This document shows, one piece after another, positions 53,301 to 62,207 of a DNA stretch of 64,000 nt. The notes under the pieces were generated by a model. The model made no database searches and was not told where the DNA came from. It was given only the letters and a program-made list of their open reading frames with translations. A program made the position numbers and the translations under genes. The stretch lies in NCBI GenBank assembly GCA_001564065.1, contig LKNA01000002.1, positions 1-64,000 on the forward strand, given 5' to 3'. Position 1 is the first letter of the stretch, and the number at the start of each line of letters is the position of its first letter. This stretch comes from Chitinophagaceae bacterium T5-Br10_B2g13 (GTDB lineage Bacteria; Bacteroidota; Rhodothermia; Balneolales; Balneolaceae).

Positions 53301-53414
53301 TGGATATTCCCGCACCCCCAGATAAAAGAAGGATATCACGCCGAACAGCACAATCACTATCGACATGACCGAGGCTAATACCGGACGACGTATACTAAGT
53401 GACGAGATACTCAT
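50313..53414 (-). CDS. RND-family efflux pump (AcrB/MexB type)
   Basis: The 1033-residue pump has 12 membrane helices and two large periplasmic loops. The proton-relay Asp pair lies in the fourth helix (GLVVDDAIVVLENI). Other motifs are ADADASPIVFLNVNS, ATSLALVSVFMPILFLGG, EELAPREDRGQIRMFATAPEG and GLIAKNGILIVEFANQRQEQG. The C-terminal tail is Lys/Glu-rich. It is full length and translationally coupled to its adaptor (4-bp overlap) and channel genes. Substrates are probably hydrophobic or amphiphilic drugs; no specificity is visible. Confidence 0.95.
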   Translation of the reverse strand: MSISSLSIRRPVLASVMSIVIVLFGVISFFYLGVREYPSVDPPIVTVSTSYVGANADVIESQITEPLEESVNGIAGIRTLTSTSRQGQSTITVEFDLEIDMEAAANDVRDRVSRAQRNLPPDAEPPTVRKADADASPIVFLNVNSDRRNLLELTSIAENIFKEQLQTIPGVSEIRIWGSRQYAMRLWMDPLKLAAYSVTPLDVQQALTRENVELPSGRIEGNTTELTVRTMGRLSTPEEFNNLIIREQDGRKIRFQDIGYAELGAQNERTVLKRNGVPMVGVVAIPQPGSNQLSIAEEFFVRVERIERDLPEDINIAVGFDTTEYIQDSINEVQQTVFLALSLVILVIFLFLRDIRTTFIPIIVIPIALIGAFFIMYIAGFSINVLTMLAIVLAIGLVVDDAIVVLENIYAKMEKGLPTIEAGILGSKEIFFAVVATSLALVSVFMPILFLGGTTGRLFREFGVVIAGAVIISSFVALTLTPMLATKILKNGAEKNRFYQMTEPFFKKVNDLYRSSLETFMKRRWMAFVILALAAVAIGGLYSIIPEELAPREDRGQIRMFATAPEGASFEYMDAYVDQMISTVQENVPEVVAMNTVTSPGFGAAGSINSAFSFLNIGDASDRDRSQQEIADQLTGLMSELTGAQTFVSQPQSIGNRRGGLPVQYVLQAQTLEQLEEVIPEFLQEANQDPAFVFAEVDLKFNRPELQVEIDRNRARSLGVSVRDIAETLQLSLSGSRFGFFIMDGKQYWVIGQMDRQYRNEPIDLKTIYVRGQDGNLLQLDNLVTVSERSSPPQLYRFNRFNSATISAQLAPGYTIGDGIDAMDAIAARVLPESVITDLTGPSRDFSESAASLLFIFVLALVLIYLVLAAQFESFRDPFIILFTVPLAIMGTLVSLWYFDQTLNIFSQIGAIMLIGLIAKNGILIVEFANQRQEQGMSIMDAIMDAASVRFRPILMTSISTILGILPIALAIGAGSESRSSMGIAVIGGLLIGSFLTLYIIPAIYSYFASEKMKAKEIQERAKEAEKLETASV

Positions 53415-54499
53415 AGCTCAGAACTTTTATTCAATTTGACAATATTCACTTCAGTGCCGGGATTCACCTGCAGCAGTCCTGTAGTCAATACTGTATCGCC
53501 TACAGCTACGCCATCCAGTATCTGAACTTTATCACTGGTTCTAATGCCCGTTTGCACTCTCTCCTGCTCAATTACGCCGTTACGAACCACAAATACTTTC
53601 TGTGAGTTAAGCTCGGGTATCACCGACATGGTCGGTACCATGATGGCGTCGTCAATCTCATCCAGAATGAGTACAATATTGGCAAATGCACCGGGATAAA
53701 GAATCTGATCTTCATTTTCACTCAGTGCCCTGATCTGGAGAGTTCTTGTTTGAGTGTCAATTCGGGGTTCAATGGCATAAACATCTCCAACAAATGTAGA
53801 ATCGATTCCCTGTACGTTGTAGTTAATTTTATCACCAATATTTACACGAGAGATATATCTTTCAGGAACAGAAAAATCTATTTTAACCGGGTCAATTTCC
53901 TGAAGTGAAGCTATTCTGATGTTGGGACTGATGTAGCTCCCCTCACTTACATACTTAAGACCTATCCGGCCTGAAAATGGAGCTCTGATCTCTGTTTTTT
54001 CAATTTGAGCGTCAATCAGATTCAGCTCGGCCCGAAGCACATTTACTTCGTTCAGTGTTGCATCATAATCATCCTGACTGATACCGCCCCTTTCCAGCAA
54101 TCTCTTCTGCCTTTCTTCTCTCTGCTCTGCAAGATTGAGCCGAAAGTTAGCCCGCTGTTTCTGAGCCTGCAGTTCACTATCGTTGATTTTTAGCAGAAGA
54201 TCACCGCGCTCTACCTCCCGGCCCTCTTCAAAGTAAATACCGGTAATAATCCCGGATGATTCAGAGCTCAGCTCAACAACTTCATTGGCCTGAACAGTAC
54301 CGCTTGAAAATATTCTGTCTTCGATTGTTTCAGTGACAATTTCAACGGCCTCCACCTGTAATGGCCCGCCACCTCTTTGCCCACCCTGTGCCTGAGCATC
54401 ATTTGCCTGAAACATCGGCTTAACTTTAGGATATGCCAAAGCCGCAAACACAGCAATCAAAACTCCATAAAAAACAATACGATTTGTAACTTTACTCAT
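53411..54499 (-). CDS. RND periplasmic adaptor (membrane fusion protein)
   Basis: The 362-residue adaptor has one N-terminal membrane segment, the lipoyl half VELSSESSGIITGIYFEEGREVERGDLLLKI, a coiled coil with ANFRLNLAEQREERQKRLLERG, and the second lipoyl half IRAPFSGRIGLKYVSEGSYI. A beta-barrel and membrane-proximal domain follow. It starts the operon. A perfect TAAATTTG box (minus strand) lies 40 bp upstream. Confidence 0.93.
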   Translation of the reverse strand: MSKVTNRIVFYGVLIAVFAALAYPKVKPMFQANDAQAQGGQRGGGPLQVEAVEIVTETIEDRIFSSGTVQANEVVELSSESSGIITGIYFEEGREVERGDLLLKINDSELQAQKQRANFRLNLAEQREERQKRLLERGGISQDDYDATLNEVNVLRAELNLIDAQIEKTEIRAPFSGRIGLKYVSEGSYISPNIRIASLQEIDPVKIDFSVPERYISRVNIGDKINYNVQGIDSTFVGDVYAIEPRIDTQTRTLQIRALSENEDQILYPGAFANIVLILDEIDDAIMVPTMSVIPELNSQKVFVVRNGVIEQERVQTGIRTSDKVQILDGVAVGDTVLTTGLLQVNPGTEVNIVKLNKSSEL

Positions 54500-54535
54500 G
54501 TCGAGACTTATAATTATTTATATAAATTCTGTAAC

Positions 54536-54562
54536 GGACAAATTTAACGTATAGTTCTGTCC
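54536..54562 (-). promoter_or_regulatory. putative promoter and inverted repeat of the RND operon
   Basis: On the minus strand TAAATTTG (54539-54546) matches the TAnnTTTG box exactly, 39 bp before the adaptor start. GGACA and TGTCC repeats 17 bp apart bracket it, an arrangement suited to a repressor site. No adjacent regulator gene is present. Confidence 0.4.
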
Positions 54563-54654
54563 AATTAATCTGTTTTATGTAAAAACTTGTAGATCAACAA
54601 GTAAACAAACACATGCCCTTGCAAACAGTTTGCTATAAATTATAAAAATAAAAA

Positions 54655-54683
54655 AGGCGATCCGATTTAAAATCAGACCGCCT
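54655..54683 (-). terminator. intrinsic terminator of trxA
   Basis: On the minus strand AGGCGGTCTGATTT pairs with AAATCGGATCGCCT, with two G-T pairs, and is followed by TTTTTT. It lies 25 bp past the trxA stop. Confidence 0.85.
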
Positions 54684-54707
54684 CTTTTCCTCTGTCAAAC
54701 AAAAGGT

Positions 54708-55034
54708 TTACGCGATTTGTGCGTCCAGATGCTTTTTAATTTGGTTTTTAGGTACTGCTCCGATAATCTGATCCACAACTTCACCATCTTTAAAGATCAA
54801 CAGTGTTGGAATACTTCGGATGCCGTACTTAACGGAAACTTCGGAGTTATGGTCAACATTAACCTTTCCGATTTTTACTTTTCCTTCATACTCTCCCGCA
54901 AGCTCTTCAACTACCGGCCCTACCATTCGGCAAGGACCACACCATTCAGCCCAAAAATCTACTAATACTGGCTCTGATGCATTTTCTACTTCATCGGAGA
55001 AGTTGTCGTCTGTGAATTCAATTGGTTTACTCAT
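54708..55034 (-). CDS. trxA: thioredoxin
   Basis: This small disulfide reductase of 108 residues has the active site W31-C32-G33-P34-C35 in FWAEWCGPCRM. The buried Asp lies in VLVDFWAE, and the cis-Pro in SIPTLLIFK. It is reduced by TrxB (29733-30713) and feeds reducing power to reductases and repair enzymes. It is monocistronic with its own terminator. Confidence 0.97.
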   Translation of the reverse strand: MSKPIEFTDDNFSDEVENASEPVLVDFWAEWCGPCRMVGPVVEELAGEYEGKVKIGKVNVDHNSEVSVKYGIRSIPTLLIFKDGEVVDQIIGAVPKNQIKKHLDAQIA

Positions 55035-55135
55035 ATTGTTTTTCCTTTTTTATTATTTGTTAAATATCTCAATTGTCTCGTAAATGTGCATATATCAAAT
55101 CACTATCAATCCTATTGCCAAAACTTATAAAAACA

Positions 55136-58100
55136 TCAGGCTCCGTTGGTGCTATTTCTGATCAACTGAACAGATTTTTTGTCCAGAATACTCCTTAACC
55201 CGGATAATAGTTCATTGTTCGGCTCAACTACATATTTTCTGACGTTCATATTAAGAGGCCGCTTTGCCTGCTTACTTTGAACCTTCAGTTTAATCGGGGT
55301 TTCACCCCTGTGAATACTAAAGAGCGTTGCCATTTCGGTTAAATCATTTTCAGAAATTTCCGCTGTTTTCAGAATTATATTCAGCTGAAGCTGTGCCTGA
55401 AACTTCTCGCGTAAATTTTCAACACGCTCCATCGAGGAAGCCATAATTTTTGGAGGCTCGTCTCTTTTGGAGAGATTCCCTTCCAGCATCAGAACTGTAT
55501 CGGGAGCAATTAATCCCTGATGCCGGTCGTACACTTCACTAAAAATCAACACCTCGGCACTGCCTTCCAAATCTTCGATCTGTGCAAAAGCCATTGGCCG
55601 GCCTTTTTTATCGCTAATTCTTTTCACTGACGTGATGATACCGATCACTCTTACTTTTTCCCGATCTCCCAGTTTTGAGAGCTCCTCCACATTGAGCGAG
55701 TGCGATGCAAAAAGTTTCACATCCTCCTTAAACTTATCCAGCGGGTGACCGCTCAAATAAAACCCAATCAGTTCCCGCTCCTTATTGAGACGTTCAATAT
55801 TGGTCCATGGCGGACACTCCCTCAAATTCGGCTCTCCGCCCATACCTCCGCTGCCGGATGCTTCTCCAAACAAGCTCACCTGGTTGAGACGCTCTTCCTC
55901 TTGCTTTCTGGAGGCGTAATTAATTACGTCGTCGATACTGGCCATGAGCTGCGCCCGATTTTGATGGAGTGTATCAAATGCGCCGGCCTGGGCAAGACTT
56001 TCGATCGTTTTCCTGTTACAGACACGGGTATCTAAACGGGATGAAAAATCAAACATGGAGGAGAACTTTCCTTTTTTATCCCGTTCATCCACCAGGGCTT
56101 CAATAGCGTTGGAGCCCACACCTTTGATTGCCAAAAGTCCATATTGAACTCTTCCGTCTTTTGCCACAAATTTACCCTCAGCAGAATTTACGTTCGGAGC
56201 ATCCACAGGTATACCAATTCGCTGACACTCCTCAATAAAGAAGCTCACTTTCTTAATATCGTTCATATTATGGCTCAGCACTGCAGCCATGTACTCAGCG
56301 GTGTAGTTCGCCTTGAAGTACATGGTATGATAGGCCACAACCGAGTAAGCTGCGGAGTGCGACTTGTTAAATCCGTAACCGGCAAACATCGCCATCTTAT
56401 CGAAAACCTCTTTCGCGGTCTTCTTGTCGCACCCCTTCTCAACGGCCTGCTTCACAAACTTCTCTTCCTCAGGTGGAAGCAGTTCGGGCTTTTTCTTACC
56501 CATGATCCGGCGGAGTACGTCCGCTTCACCGAGTGAGTAACCCCCCATTCGCTGCGCCACCATCATGATCTGCTCCTGGTAGATCATAATACCATAGGTC
56601 GGCTCCAGAATATCAATCAGATCTTCATGATCGTACTCCACATCCTCTTCGCCATGCTTCCGCTTAATGTAGTCCGGAATAAACTGCATCGGGCCCGGAC
56701 GATAGAGCGCGTTCATGGCAATCAGGTCATCAACCTTGGTCGGTTTAAGCTGTTTGAGGTATTTACGCATACCGTCCGACTCAAACTGAAAAATCCCGAC
56801 AGTTGCCCCTTTTTTGAACATCTCGAAGGTTTTCTCATCATCCAGAGGGATATCATCCAGATTGTACTCCTTACCGTGATTCTCCTTCACAAAGCCAATT
56901 GCTGTTTTCAGAATGGAGAGCGTCTTCAGGCCCAGAAAGTCCATCTTCAGCATTCCGGCATCTTCAATCACTTTACCGTCAAACTGCGTCACATAGAGTT
57001 CGGCATCCTTAGCTGTTCCGATCGGGATGTAGTTGGTCAATTTGTCTGGGGCTATAATCACACCGGCAGCATGAATCCCGGTATTCCGAACGGATCCCTC
57101 GAGCGTCTCCGCCATCTGCAGAGTACGTCCTTCCAGTGAATCGGACTCTTTCAGATCCTTAAGTTCTCTCACTTCTTTGAACGCATCTTCCAGGGAAATC
57201 CCAATCGTTTCTGGAACCAGTTTTGCAATACGGTCCGCATCAGAAAGCGGGAGGTCGAGCACACGTGCCACATCACGAACCGATGAACGCGCTGCCATCG
57301 TACCAAATGTGATAATGTGCGCCACCTGATCCTTTCCATATTTTTCGACAACATAATCGATTACGCGCTGGCGGCCATCATCATCAAAATCGATATCGAT
57401 ATCAGGCATCGATACACGTTCCGGATTCAGAAAACGCTCAAAAAGCAGATCGTACTTAAGCGGATCGATATTGGTAATTCCTGTGCAGTAGGCGACCACC
57501 GAGCCCGCCGCAGAACCACGACCCGGCCCTACATAAACGCCCATCTCTTTCGCCTCGATGATAAAATCCTGTACAATCAGGAAGTACCCGGCAAATCCCA
57601 TCTCTTTGATGATGTTGAGCTCGTGATCAATTCGCTCGGTAACCTCATCGGTAAGCTCACCATAATGCTTTTTAGCGCCCTCAATCGTTAAGTGGCGCAG
57701 ATAATCATCTTCTGTCTCAAATCCTTCGGGAAGAGTAAAGTTCGGAAGAATCACATCCCGCTCGAGTTTGATCTCCTCAATCTTATCTACCACTTCCTGT
57801 GTGTTGGAGATCGCCTCCGGCACATCCGCAAAAAGAGCCTTCATCTCCTCCTGCGTCTTGAAATAGAACTCATCATTCGGAAATCCGAAACGTTTCTCAC
57901 GCCCTTTCCCGATCGGTGTAGAAATCGACTCGTTATTGTCAATACAGAGAAGAGCGTCATGGGCTTTCGCGTCCTCCTTCTCCATATAGAATGTGTTGTT
58001 GGTGGCGATCACCTTGATGCCGTACTTCTCGGCAAACTTCAGCAGCACGCTGTTTACACGCTCCTCTTCCTCCAGTCCGTGGCGCATTAGCTCAATGTAG

Positions 58101-59359
58101 AGATCGTCACCAAACAGGTCGTGCCACCATTTTAGAGCTTCTTCCGCAACCTCTTCGCCGCGGTTCAATATCAGGTCGGGGACCTCGCCCAACAGACCGC
58201 CGGTTGTGGCGATCACTCCCTCGCGATACTTCTCCACCAGTTCACGGTCAATCCGCGGAAATTTATAGTAGTAACCCTCAACAAAACCAAGAGAGCACAT
58301 TTCCGCCAAATTCCGATATCCCTGCATGTTTTTGGCCAGGAAAATCTGCTGGTATCGCTTGTCTTTATGGTCGCGTGTAAATTTTTTCTGGTGCCGATCT
58401 TCCACAAAGTAAGCTTCCAGACCAATAATCGGCTTGATGCCTTCTGCAAATGCAGCTTTGGTGAAATGAAACGTGCCGTACATATTTCCCAGATCAGTCA
58501 GAGCAACGGCCGGCATACCGTCTTCCTTCGCTTTTTTCACGAGATCTTTCACACCCGATGCGGCCTGGAGTACTGAAAATTTGGAGTGATTATGCAGATG
58601 AGAAAATGGTGAGTCCACTTTCTCTCCGGCAGCCTCTTTTGGCAGATCGATGGTCGAACCCGTATCATCTTCCTCTCCGGTTACGCCCCGGCTGCGGAGT
58701 TCCTCCACCTTGGGCATGTAGTGTGACTCATCAATCTTTTGAGCCGGATTTTCGGGAGTTTTGGCCGGGTCCTGCGGATGATTCGGCCTGATCACACCAA
58801 TACGAACCAACTCCAGGAATGCACGTGCTGTTGCATCCACATCGGCAGCCGCGTTATGTGCCTCTTCGAACCCAATTTCAAATAACTTGTCGTGGAGCTC
58901 TGCCAGTGTCGGCCATTTGTAGCGCCCGCGACCGCCGGGAATGGCACAATACTCGGTCGCCTCATCCTTGGTATCGATCGGTACCCGTTTGGTGAGCGGA
59001 TTTTCCCGCTCCATCCGAAGGTACTCCGACCCCATGATGTTGAGGTCGAACTCCAGGTTGTGGCCGATCACGAAGGTGCACTTCTCCAGATCCCGGCTGA
59101 AAATATCCATCACCTCAGTGAGCGGAATTCCCTCATCGTGGGCTCGCTCTGTTGAGATCCCGTGGACCTTTTCTGAATTAAACGGTATGGTAAATCCATC
59201 CGGTTTTACGATGTAGTCTCCCGAGGAGATCAACTTTCCGGTTACATCGTGTACCTGCCAGGCAAGCTGCACACAGCGCGGCCAGTTATCAAAGTCAGTC
59301 AGCGGAGCTGAGTAGTTCTGGGGAAGGCCGGTGGTTTCGGTATCAAAAATCAGATACAT
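55136..59359 (-). CDS. dnaE: DNA polymerase III alpha fused to a DnaQ-like exonuclease
   Basis: The 1407-residue replicative polymerase starts with a DEDDh 3'-5' exonuclease domain (D6, E8 in IFDTETTG, D105 in GHNLEFDLNIM, H168 and D173 in HNAAADVD). A linker at about 195-245 is followed by the PHP domain (HLHNH at 254-258). The polymerase core with catalytic Asp in MPDIDIDFDDDGR lies at about 650. The beta-clamp motif QVSLF lies near 1160, then the OB domain and C-terminus. Ordinary DnaE has no N-terminal exonuclease. PolC also has one, but inside its PHP domain. The fused domain probably supplies proofreading in cis. No separate dnaQ lies in the window. Confidence 0.93.
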   Translation of the reverse strand: MYLIFDTETTGLPQNYSAPLTDFDNWPRCVQLAWQVHDVTGKLISSGDYIVKPDGFTIPFNSEKVHGISTERAHDEGIPLTEVMDIFSRDLEKCTFVIGHNLEFDLNIMGSEYLRMERENPLTKRVPIDTKDEATEYCAIPGGRGRYKWPTLAELHDKLFEIGFEEAHNAAADVDATARAFLELVRIGVIRPNHPQDPAKTPENPAQKIDESHYMPKVEELRSRGVTGEEDDTGSTIDLPKEAAGEKVDSPFSHLHNHSKFSVLQAASGVKDLVKKAKEDGMPAVALTDLGNMYGTFHFTKAAFAEGIKPIIGLEAYFVEDRHQKKFTRDHKDKRYQQIFLAKNMQGYRNLAEMCSLGFVEGYYYKFPRIDRELVEKYREGVIATTGGLLGEVPDLILNRGEEVAEEALKWWHDLFGDDLYIELMRHGLEEEERVNSVLLKFAEKYGIKVIATNNTFYMEKEDAKAHDALLCIDNNESISTPIGKGREKRFGFPNDEFYFKTQEEMKALFADVPEAISNTQEVVDKIEEIKLERDVILPNFTLPEGFETEDDYLRHLTIEGAKKHYGELTDEVTERIDHELNIIKEMGFAGYFLIVQDFIIEAKEMGVYVGPGRGSAAGSVVAYCTGITNIDPLKYDLLFERFLNPERVSMPDIDIDFDDDGRQRVIDYVVEKYGKDQVAHIITFGTMAARSSVRDVARVLDLPLSDADRIAKLVPETIGISLEDAFKEVRELKDLKESDSLEGRTLQMAETLEGSVRNTGIHAAGVIIAPDKLTNYIPIGTAKDAELYVTQFDGKVIEDAGMLKMDFLGLKTLSILKTAIGFVKENHGKEYNLDDIPLDDEKTFEMFKKGATVGIFQFESDGMRKYLKQLKPTKVDDLIAMNALYRPGPMQFIPDYIKRKHGEEDVEYDHEDLIDILEPTYGIMIYQEQIMMVAQRMGGYSLGEADVLRRIMGKKKPELLPPEEEKFVKQAVEKGCDKKTAKEVFDKMAMFAGYGFNKSHSAAYSVVAYHTMYFKANYTAEYMAAVLSHNMNDIKKVSFFIEECQRIGIPVDAPNVNSAEGKFVAKDGRVQYGLLAIKGVGSNAIEALVDERDKKGKFSSMFDFSSRLDTRVCNRKTIESLAQAGAFDTLHQNRAQLMASIDDVINYASRKQEEERLNQVSLFGEASGSGGMGGEPNLRECPPWTNIERLNKERELIGFYLSGHPLDKFKEDVKLFASHSLNVEELSKLGDREKVRVIGIITSVKRISDKKGRPMAFAQIEDLEGSAEVLIFSEVYDRHQGLIAPDTVLMLEGNLSKRDEPPKIMASSMERVENLREKFQAQLQLNIILKTAEISENDLTEMATLFSIHRGETPIKLKVQSKQAKRPLNMNVRKYVVEPNNELLSGLRSILDKKSVQLIRNSTNGA

Positions 59360-59435
59360 AAATGGGGATCTCTGTCAGTCGGGTTATTGCAAAATTCTTA
59401 TTGCAGAATATACTAACCGAATGGCGAAGTTTGAA

Positions 59436-60272
59436 TTAGAACCCTTCAGAATTTCCATCATTATCGAGCTGCTCAAGAAACTCCTGCCAGCTCCGTTTAA
59501 TCGTGTTGTTTGATGTAAAAAAGAGATCATTATGTCCACCCCGTAGTGGAACAAATGTTTTGGGTTCTTGTGCTGCATCATACAGTTCTTCACCATGATG
59601 AAACCCAACAATTTCATCATCTCGGCTGTGTAAAATCAGTACAGGGGTGCTCTCTAATGAGCTTAGATAGTTGATAGTCGAAAAGTGATATCGAACCAGA
59701 AACGTGGGCACAATCGGGTAAATATCAGAGGCCATCGTTTTTACATCTTTAAACGCGGAGTCTAAAACCAGACCAGCAACATCATACTTTGACGCACCGA
59801 AGGCAGAGACCGCACCGCCGAGCGAACGGCCGTAAAGTATAATCTGATTTTCCCGGTATCCTTTACTCTCTGTCAAATACTCAATTACGGATTCGATATC
59901 TTTTTGCAGTCCTTTTTCAGATGGACGCCCCTCACTTTTTCCATATCCACGATAGTCATACATCAAAACGGATACACCCAAATCCAGAAGCATCTCCGCG
60001 ATCTCTATCCTTCCGCTAATGTTCCCCGCATTGCCGTGCGATAACACAACAACTTTGTCGGAATTTTCTTTATTGAAATACCACCCATGAATCTGTTTGC
60101 CATCTTTCGTTTCCGCCCAAACATCTTCAGCCTCCAGCCCCATCGACTGCAGCGTTCTGAAAAAATCTCTTTCCGGCAAAAAAAGCATCTGCCCCTGAAA
60201 CAGAAACAGAATTACTATCAAAAAAAGATACATGCCGGCCAGGGCGATTAAAATTTTAAACAACATGTTCAT
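59436..60272 (-). CDS. membrane-anchored alpha/beta hydrolase
   Basis: The 278-residue protein has an N-terminal membrane helix (about 5-27) and a hydrolase core of the BEM46/FrsA-like type. Motifs are VVLSHGNAGNISGR, YDYRGYGKSEGRPS, GRSLGGAVS (nucleophile Ser), HSRDDEIVGFHHGEEL (acid and following strand) and the His in LRGGHNDLF. Its substrate is unknown. The start lies 2 bp after the thpR stop, so they form an operon with the acylphosphatase gene. Confidence 0.87.
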   Translation of the reverse strand: MNMLFKILIALAGMYLFLIVILFLFQGQMLFLPERDFFRTLQSMGLEAEDVWAETKDGKQIHGWYFNKENSDKVVVLSHGNAGNISGRIEIAEMLLDLGVSVLMYDYRGYGKSEGRPSEKGLQKDIESVIEYLTESKGYRENQIILYGRSLGGAVSAFGASKYDVAGLVLDSAFKDVKTMASDIYPIVPTFLVRYHFSTINYLSSLESTPVLILHSRDDEIVGFHHGEELYDAAQEPKTFVPLRGGHNDLFFTSNNTIKRSWQEFLEQLDNDGNSEGF

Positions 60273-60274
60273 AG

Positions 60275-60817
60275 TTACCCATTCTTTTTCAGTTGATAGT
60301 TTGCTAATGGTATATGCTCCAGCCCATCAATTCCCTGCCGGCTCTCCATTAGTTGAAATGATTTTATTCGGCACTCAATAACTTTGTCAATTTCAGGTAT
60401 CAGACTCTGAGCTATTTCTCTCTTTACTCCACTTTTTACCCGCGCCAATGTAACATGAGGAGTAAACGAGTGTTCACTTTCACTTTTTATGATTTCAGAC
60501 ACATGCATATCTGCAAGGCTTTGAAGTGCCATCAGCGTTGATGACTTTTCTGCTCCGAACCATATAACACGTACCTTCCCTTGTTCCGGGAAGAAACCGA
60601 TCTCCCGCAGCCTCAGGGTAAATTCAGGAATTTCAATTTTGGCTAATTTACTCTCAATCTGCTCTATTGCTGCAGCATCGGTATCTCCGATATATCTCAG
60701 TGTGATGTGCATATGACTGCATTTTGATTTTCTCCACACTCTGTTCTCAGGCACTATTTCATCCAGCTGTTTCTGAATATCTGAAGGCAGCGTTATGGAA
60801 ACAAAATATCTGCTCAT
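60275..60817 (-). CDS. thpR: RNA 2',3'-cyclic phosphodiesterase
   Basis: ThpR (historically 2'-5' RNA ligase) opens 2',3'-cyclic phosphates on RNA ends. The 180-residue protein has the two H-x-T-x motifs of the 2H superfamily: HMHITLRYIGD and FTPHVTLARV. Length and fold fit the family. It lies between the acylphosphatase (3 bp upstream) and the membrane hydrolase (2 bp downstream). Confidence 0.92.
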   Translation of the reverse strand: MSRYFVSITLPSDIQKQLDEIVPENRVWRKSKCSHMHITLRYIGDTDAAAIEQIESKLAKIEIPEFTLRLREIGFFPEQGKVRVIWFGAEKSSTLMALQSLADMHVSEIIKSESEHSFTPHVTLARVKSGVKREIAQSLIPEIDKVIECRIKSFQLMESRQGIDGLEHIPLANYQLKKNG

Positions 60818-60820
60818 CAG

Positions 60821-61123
60821 TTAGCGCACCACGCGAAACGTTTCTTCCATGTTATCCGGATTTTCTGTTTCCTCAACGATATTTACGCGATCTACGCGAG
60901 CAGGCATGGGACCGTTTTTTAACTTTTCAAGCATTCTTTCAAGCTTCTCTTCCGATCCCTGCAATAGTGCTTCAACATCTCCATTATTTAAGTTCCGAAC
61001 CCAGCCTTTCAATCCAAGATCCTCTGCATTTGTCCTTGTAAAATGGCGAAAGCCCACACCCTGAACTCTGCCGGAGATCATCAATTTCATTTCTTTGAAA
61101 TTCATATCTTTATCAGTTACCAT
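60821..61123 (-). CDS. acyP: acylphosphatase
   Basis: This enzyme hydrolyses acyl phosphates such as acetyl phosphate and carbamoyl phosphate. The catalytic Arg is in GRVQGVGFRHF and the Asn in GWVRNLNNGDVEALLQG; both are present. The frame allows starts at 61123 (100 aa) and 61105 (94 aa). The latter gives MNFKEMKLMISGRV and is nearer to the usual 90-95 residues. It leads a three-gene operon with thpR and a hydrolase. Confidence 0.93.
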   Translation of the reverse strand: MVTDKDMNFKEMKLMISGRVQGVGFRHFTRTNAEDLGLKGWVRNLNNGDVEALLQGSEEKLERMLEKLKNGPMPARVDRVNIVEETENPDNMEETFRVVR

Positions 61124-61222
61124 AATCTGTTTGGTTGGTAATGATCATCTTTTATTTGATCTTATAACAATATAACCGCATTAGATTATCCATCTGTTTT
61201 ATACCCGAAAGATTCTAAATCC

Positions 61223-62155
61223 ATGACGTTAACACAACTCTCTTACATTATTGCTGTAGATAAATATCGACATTTTGCTACAGCTGCGGAAAAAAGCTAT
61301 GTCACACAACCCACCTTGAGCATGCAGATTCATAAGCTTGAGGATGAGCTGGGTGTAACAATATTTGATCGCTCTAAATCACCCGTTATTCCTACAGAAA
61401 TAGGAGAGAAAATCATAGCTCAGGCAAAAACCATACTTAAAGAGTCGAAACAGATATCAGATATTGCCAACTTTAAAGAAGATGATCTCCAGGGCAAGTT
61501 TAAGGTTGGAATCATTCCAACCATTGCGCCCTACCTTGTGCCGCTTTTCATTCGGTCGTTCGTTAAAAAATATCCCAATGTTGATCTGGTATTTGAGGAA
61601 CTGATCACAAGTGAAGTTCTGGACAAAATTGGAAATGATCAGCTCGACGCCGGCATCATCGCAACCCCGGCCGATCAGAGTTTCATCTACACCGAGGATC
61701 TTTACGTTGAGCCGTTCGTTGGATATTTGTCACACAGTCATCCTCTGATTGAAAAGGAGAAGCTAACTGTCGAGGATTTAGACCGTTCCAACATCTGGCT
61801 TTTAAGTGAAGGCCACTGTTTTCGGGATCAGACCGTACAGCTTTGCCAGGAAATAAAAGACCACAAAGACCCATCCATTGAGTTTAAAAGCGGCAACCTT
61901 GAAACCCTGAAACGTCTTGTGGAACAGAATTTTGGAATGACGCTCCTTCCGTGGACGGCAATTAACGAACATAAGAATAGCTGCTCAAACGCTATTATAA
62001 AAGAGTTCGAAGCGCCGATTCCTTCCCGAAAAGTTCGCTTAATTTACGGTCGGAAGCATCTGAAAAAATCCATTATAAAAGCGTTTAAAGAGTCCGTCTG
62101 CAACTCTATTCCTTCCGAACTCAAAAATAGCGGTGAGCGCGTTCTCATCGAGTAA
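61223..62155 (+). CDS. oxyR: OxyR, LysR-family peroxide sensor
   Basis: OxyR activates catalase, peroxiredoxin and related genes when H2O2 forms a disulfide between two Cys. The 310-residue protein has the LysR winged helix (SYIIAVDKYRHFATAAEKSYVTQPTLS) and the sensing loop SEGHCFRDQTVQLC. In this sequence C199 and C208 fall at the same numbers as in E. coli OxyR. It lies divergently from the acylphosphatase gene with about 99 bp between. Neither katG nor ahpC is in the window. Confidence 0.95.
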   Translation: MTLTQLSYIIAVDKYRHFATAAEKSYVTQPTLSMQIHKLEDELGVTIFDRSKSPVIPTEIGEKIIAQAKTILKESKQISDIANFKEDDLQGKFKVGIIPTIAPYLVPLFIRSFVKKYPNVDLVFEELITSEVLDKIGNDQLDAGIIATPADQSFIYTEDLYVEPFVGYLSHSHPLIEKEKLTVEDLDRSNIWLLSEGHCFRDQTVQLCQEIKDHKDPSIEFKSGNLETLKRLVEQNFGMTLLPWTAINEHKNSCSNAIIKEFEAPIPSRKVRLIYGRKHLKKSIIKAFKESVCNSIPSELKNSGERVLIE

Positions 62156-62207
62156 TTCTATTCTGAGTTCCTATCAAACAAATTTACAATCAGGTTAAAT
62201 CGTTACA

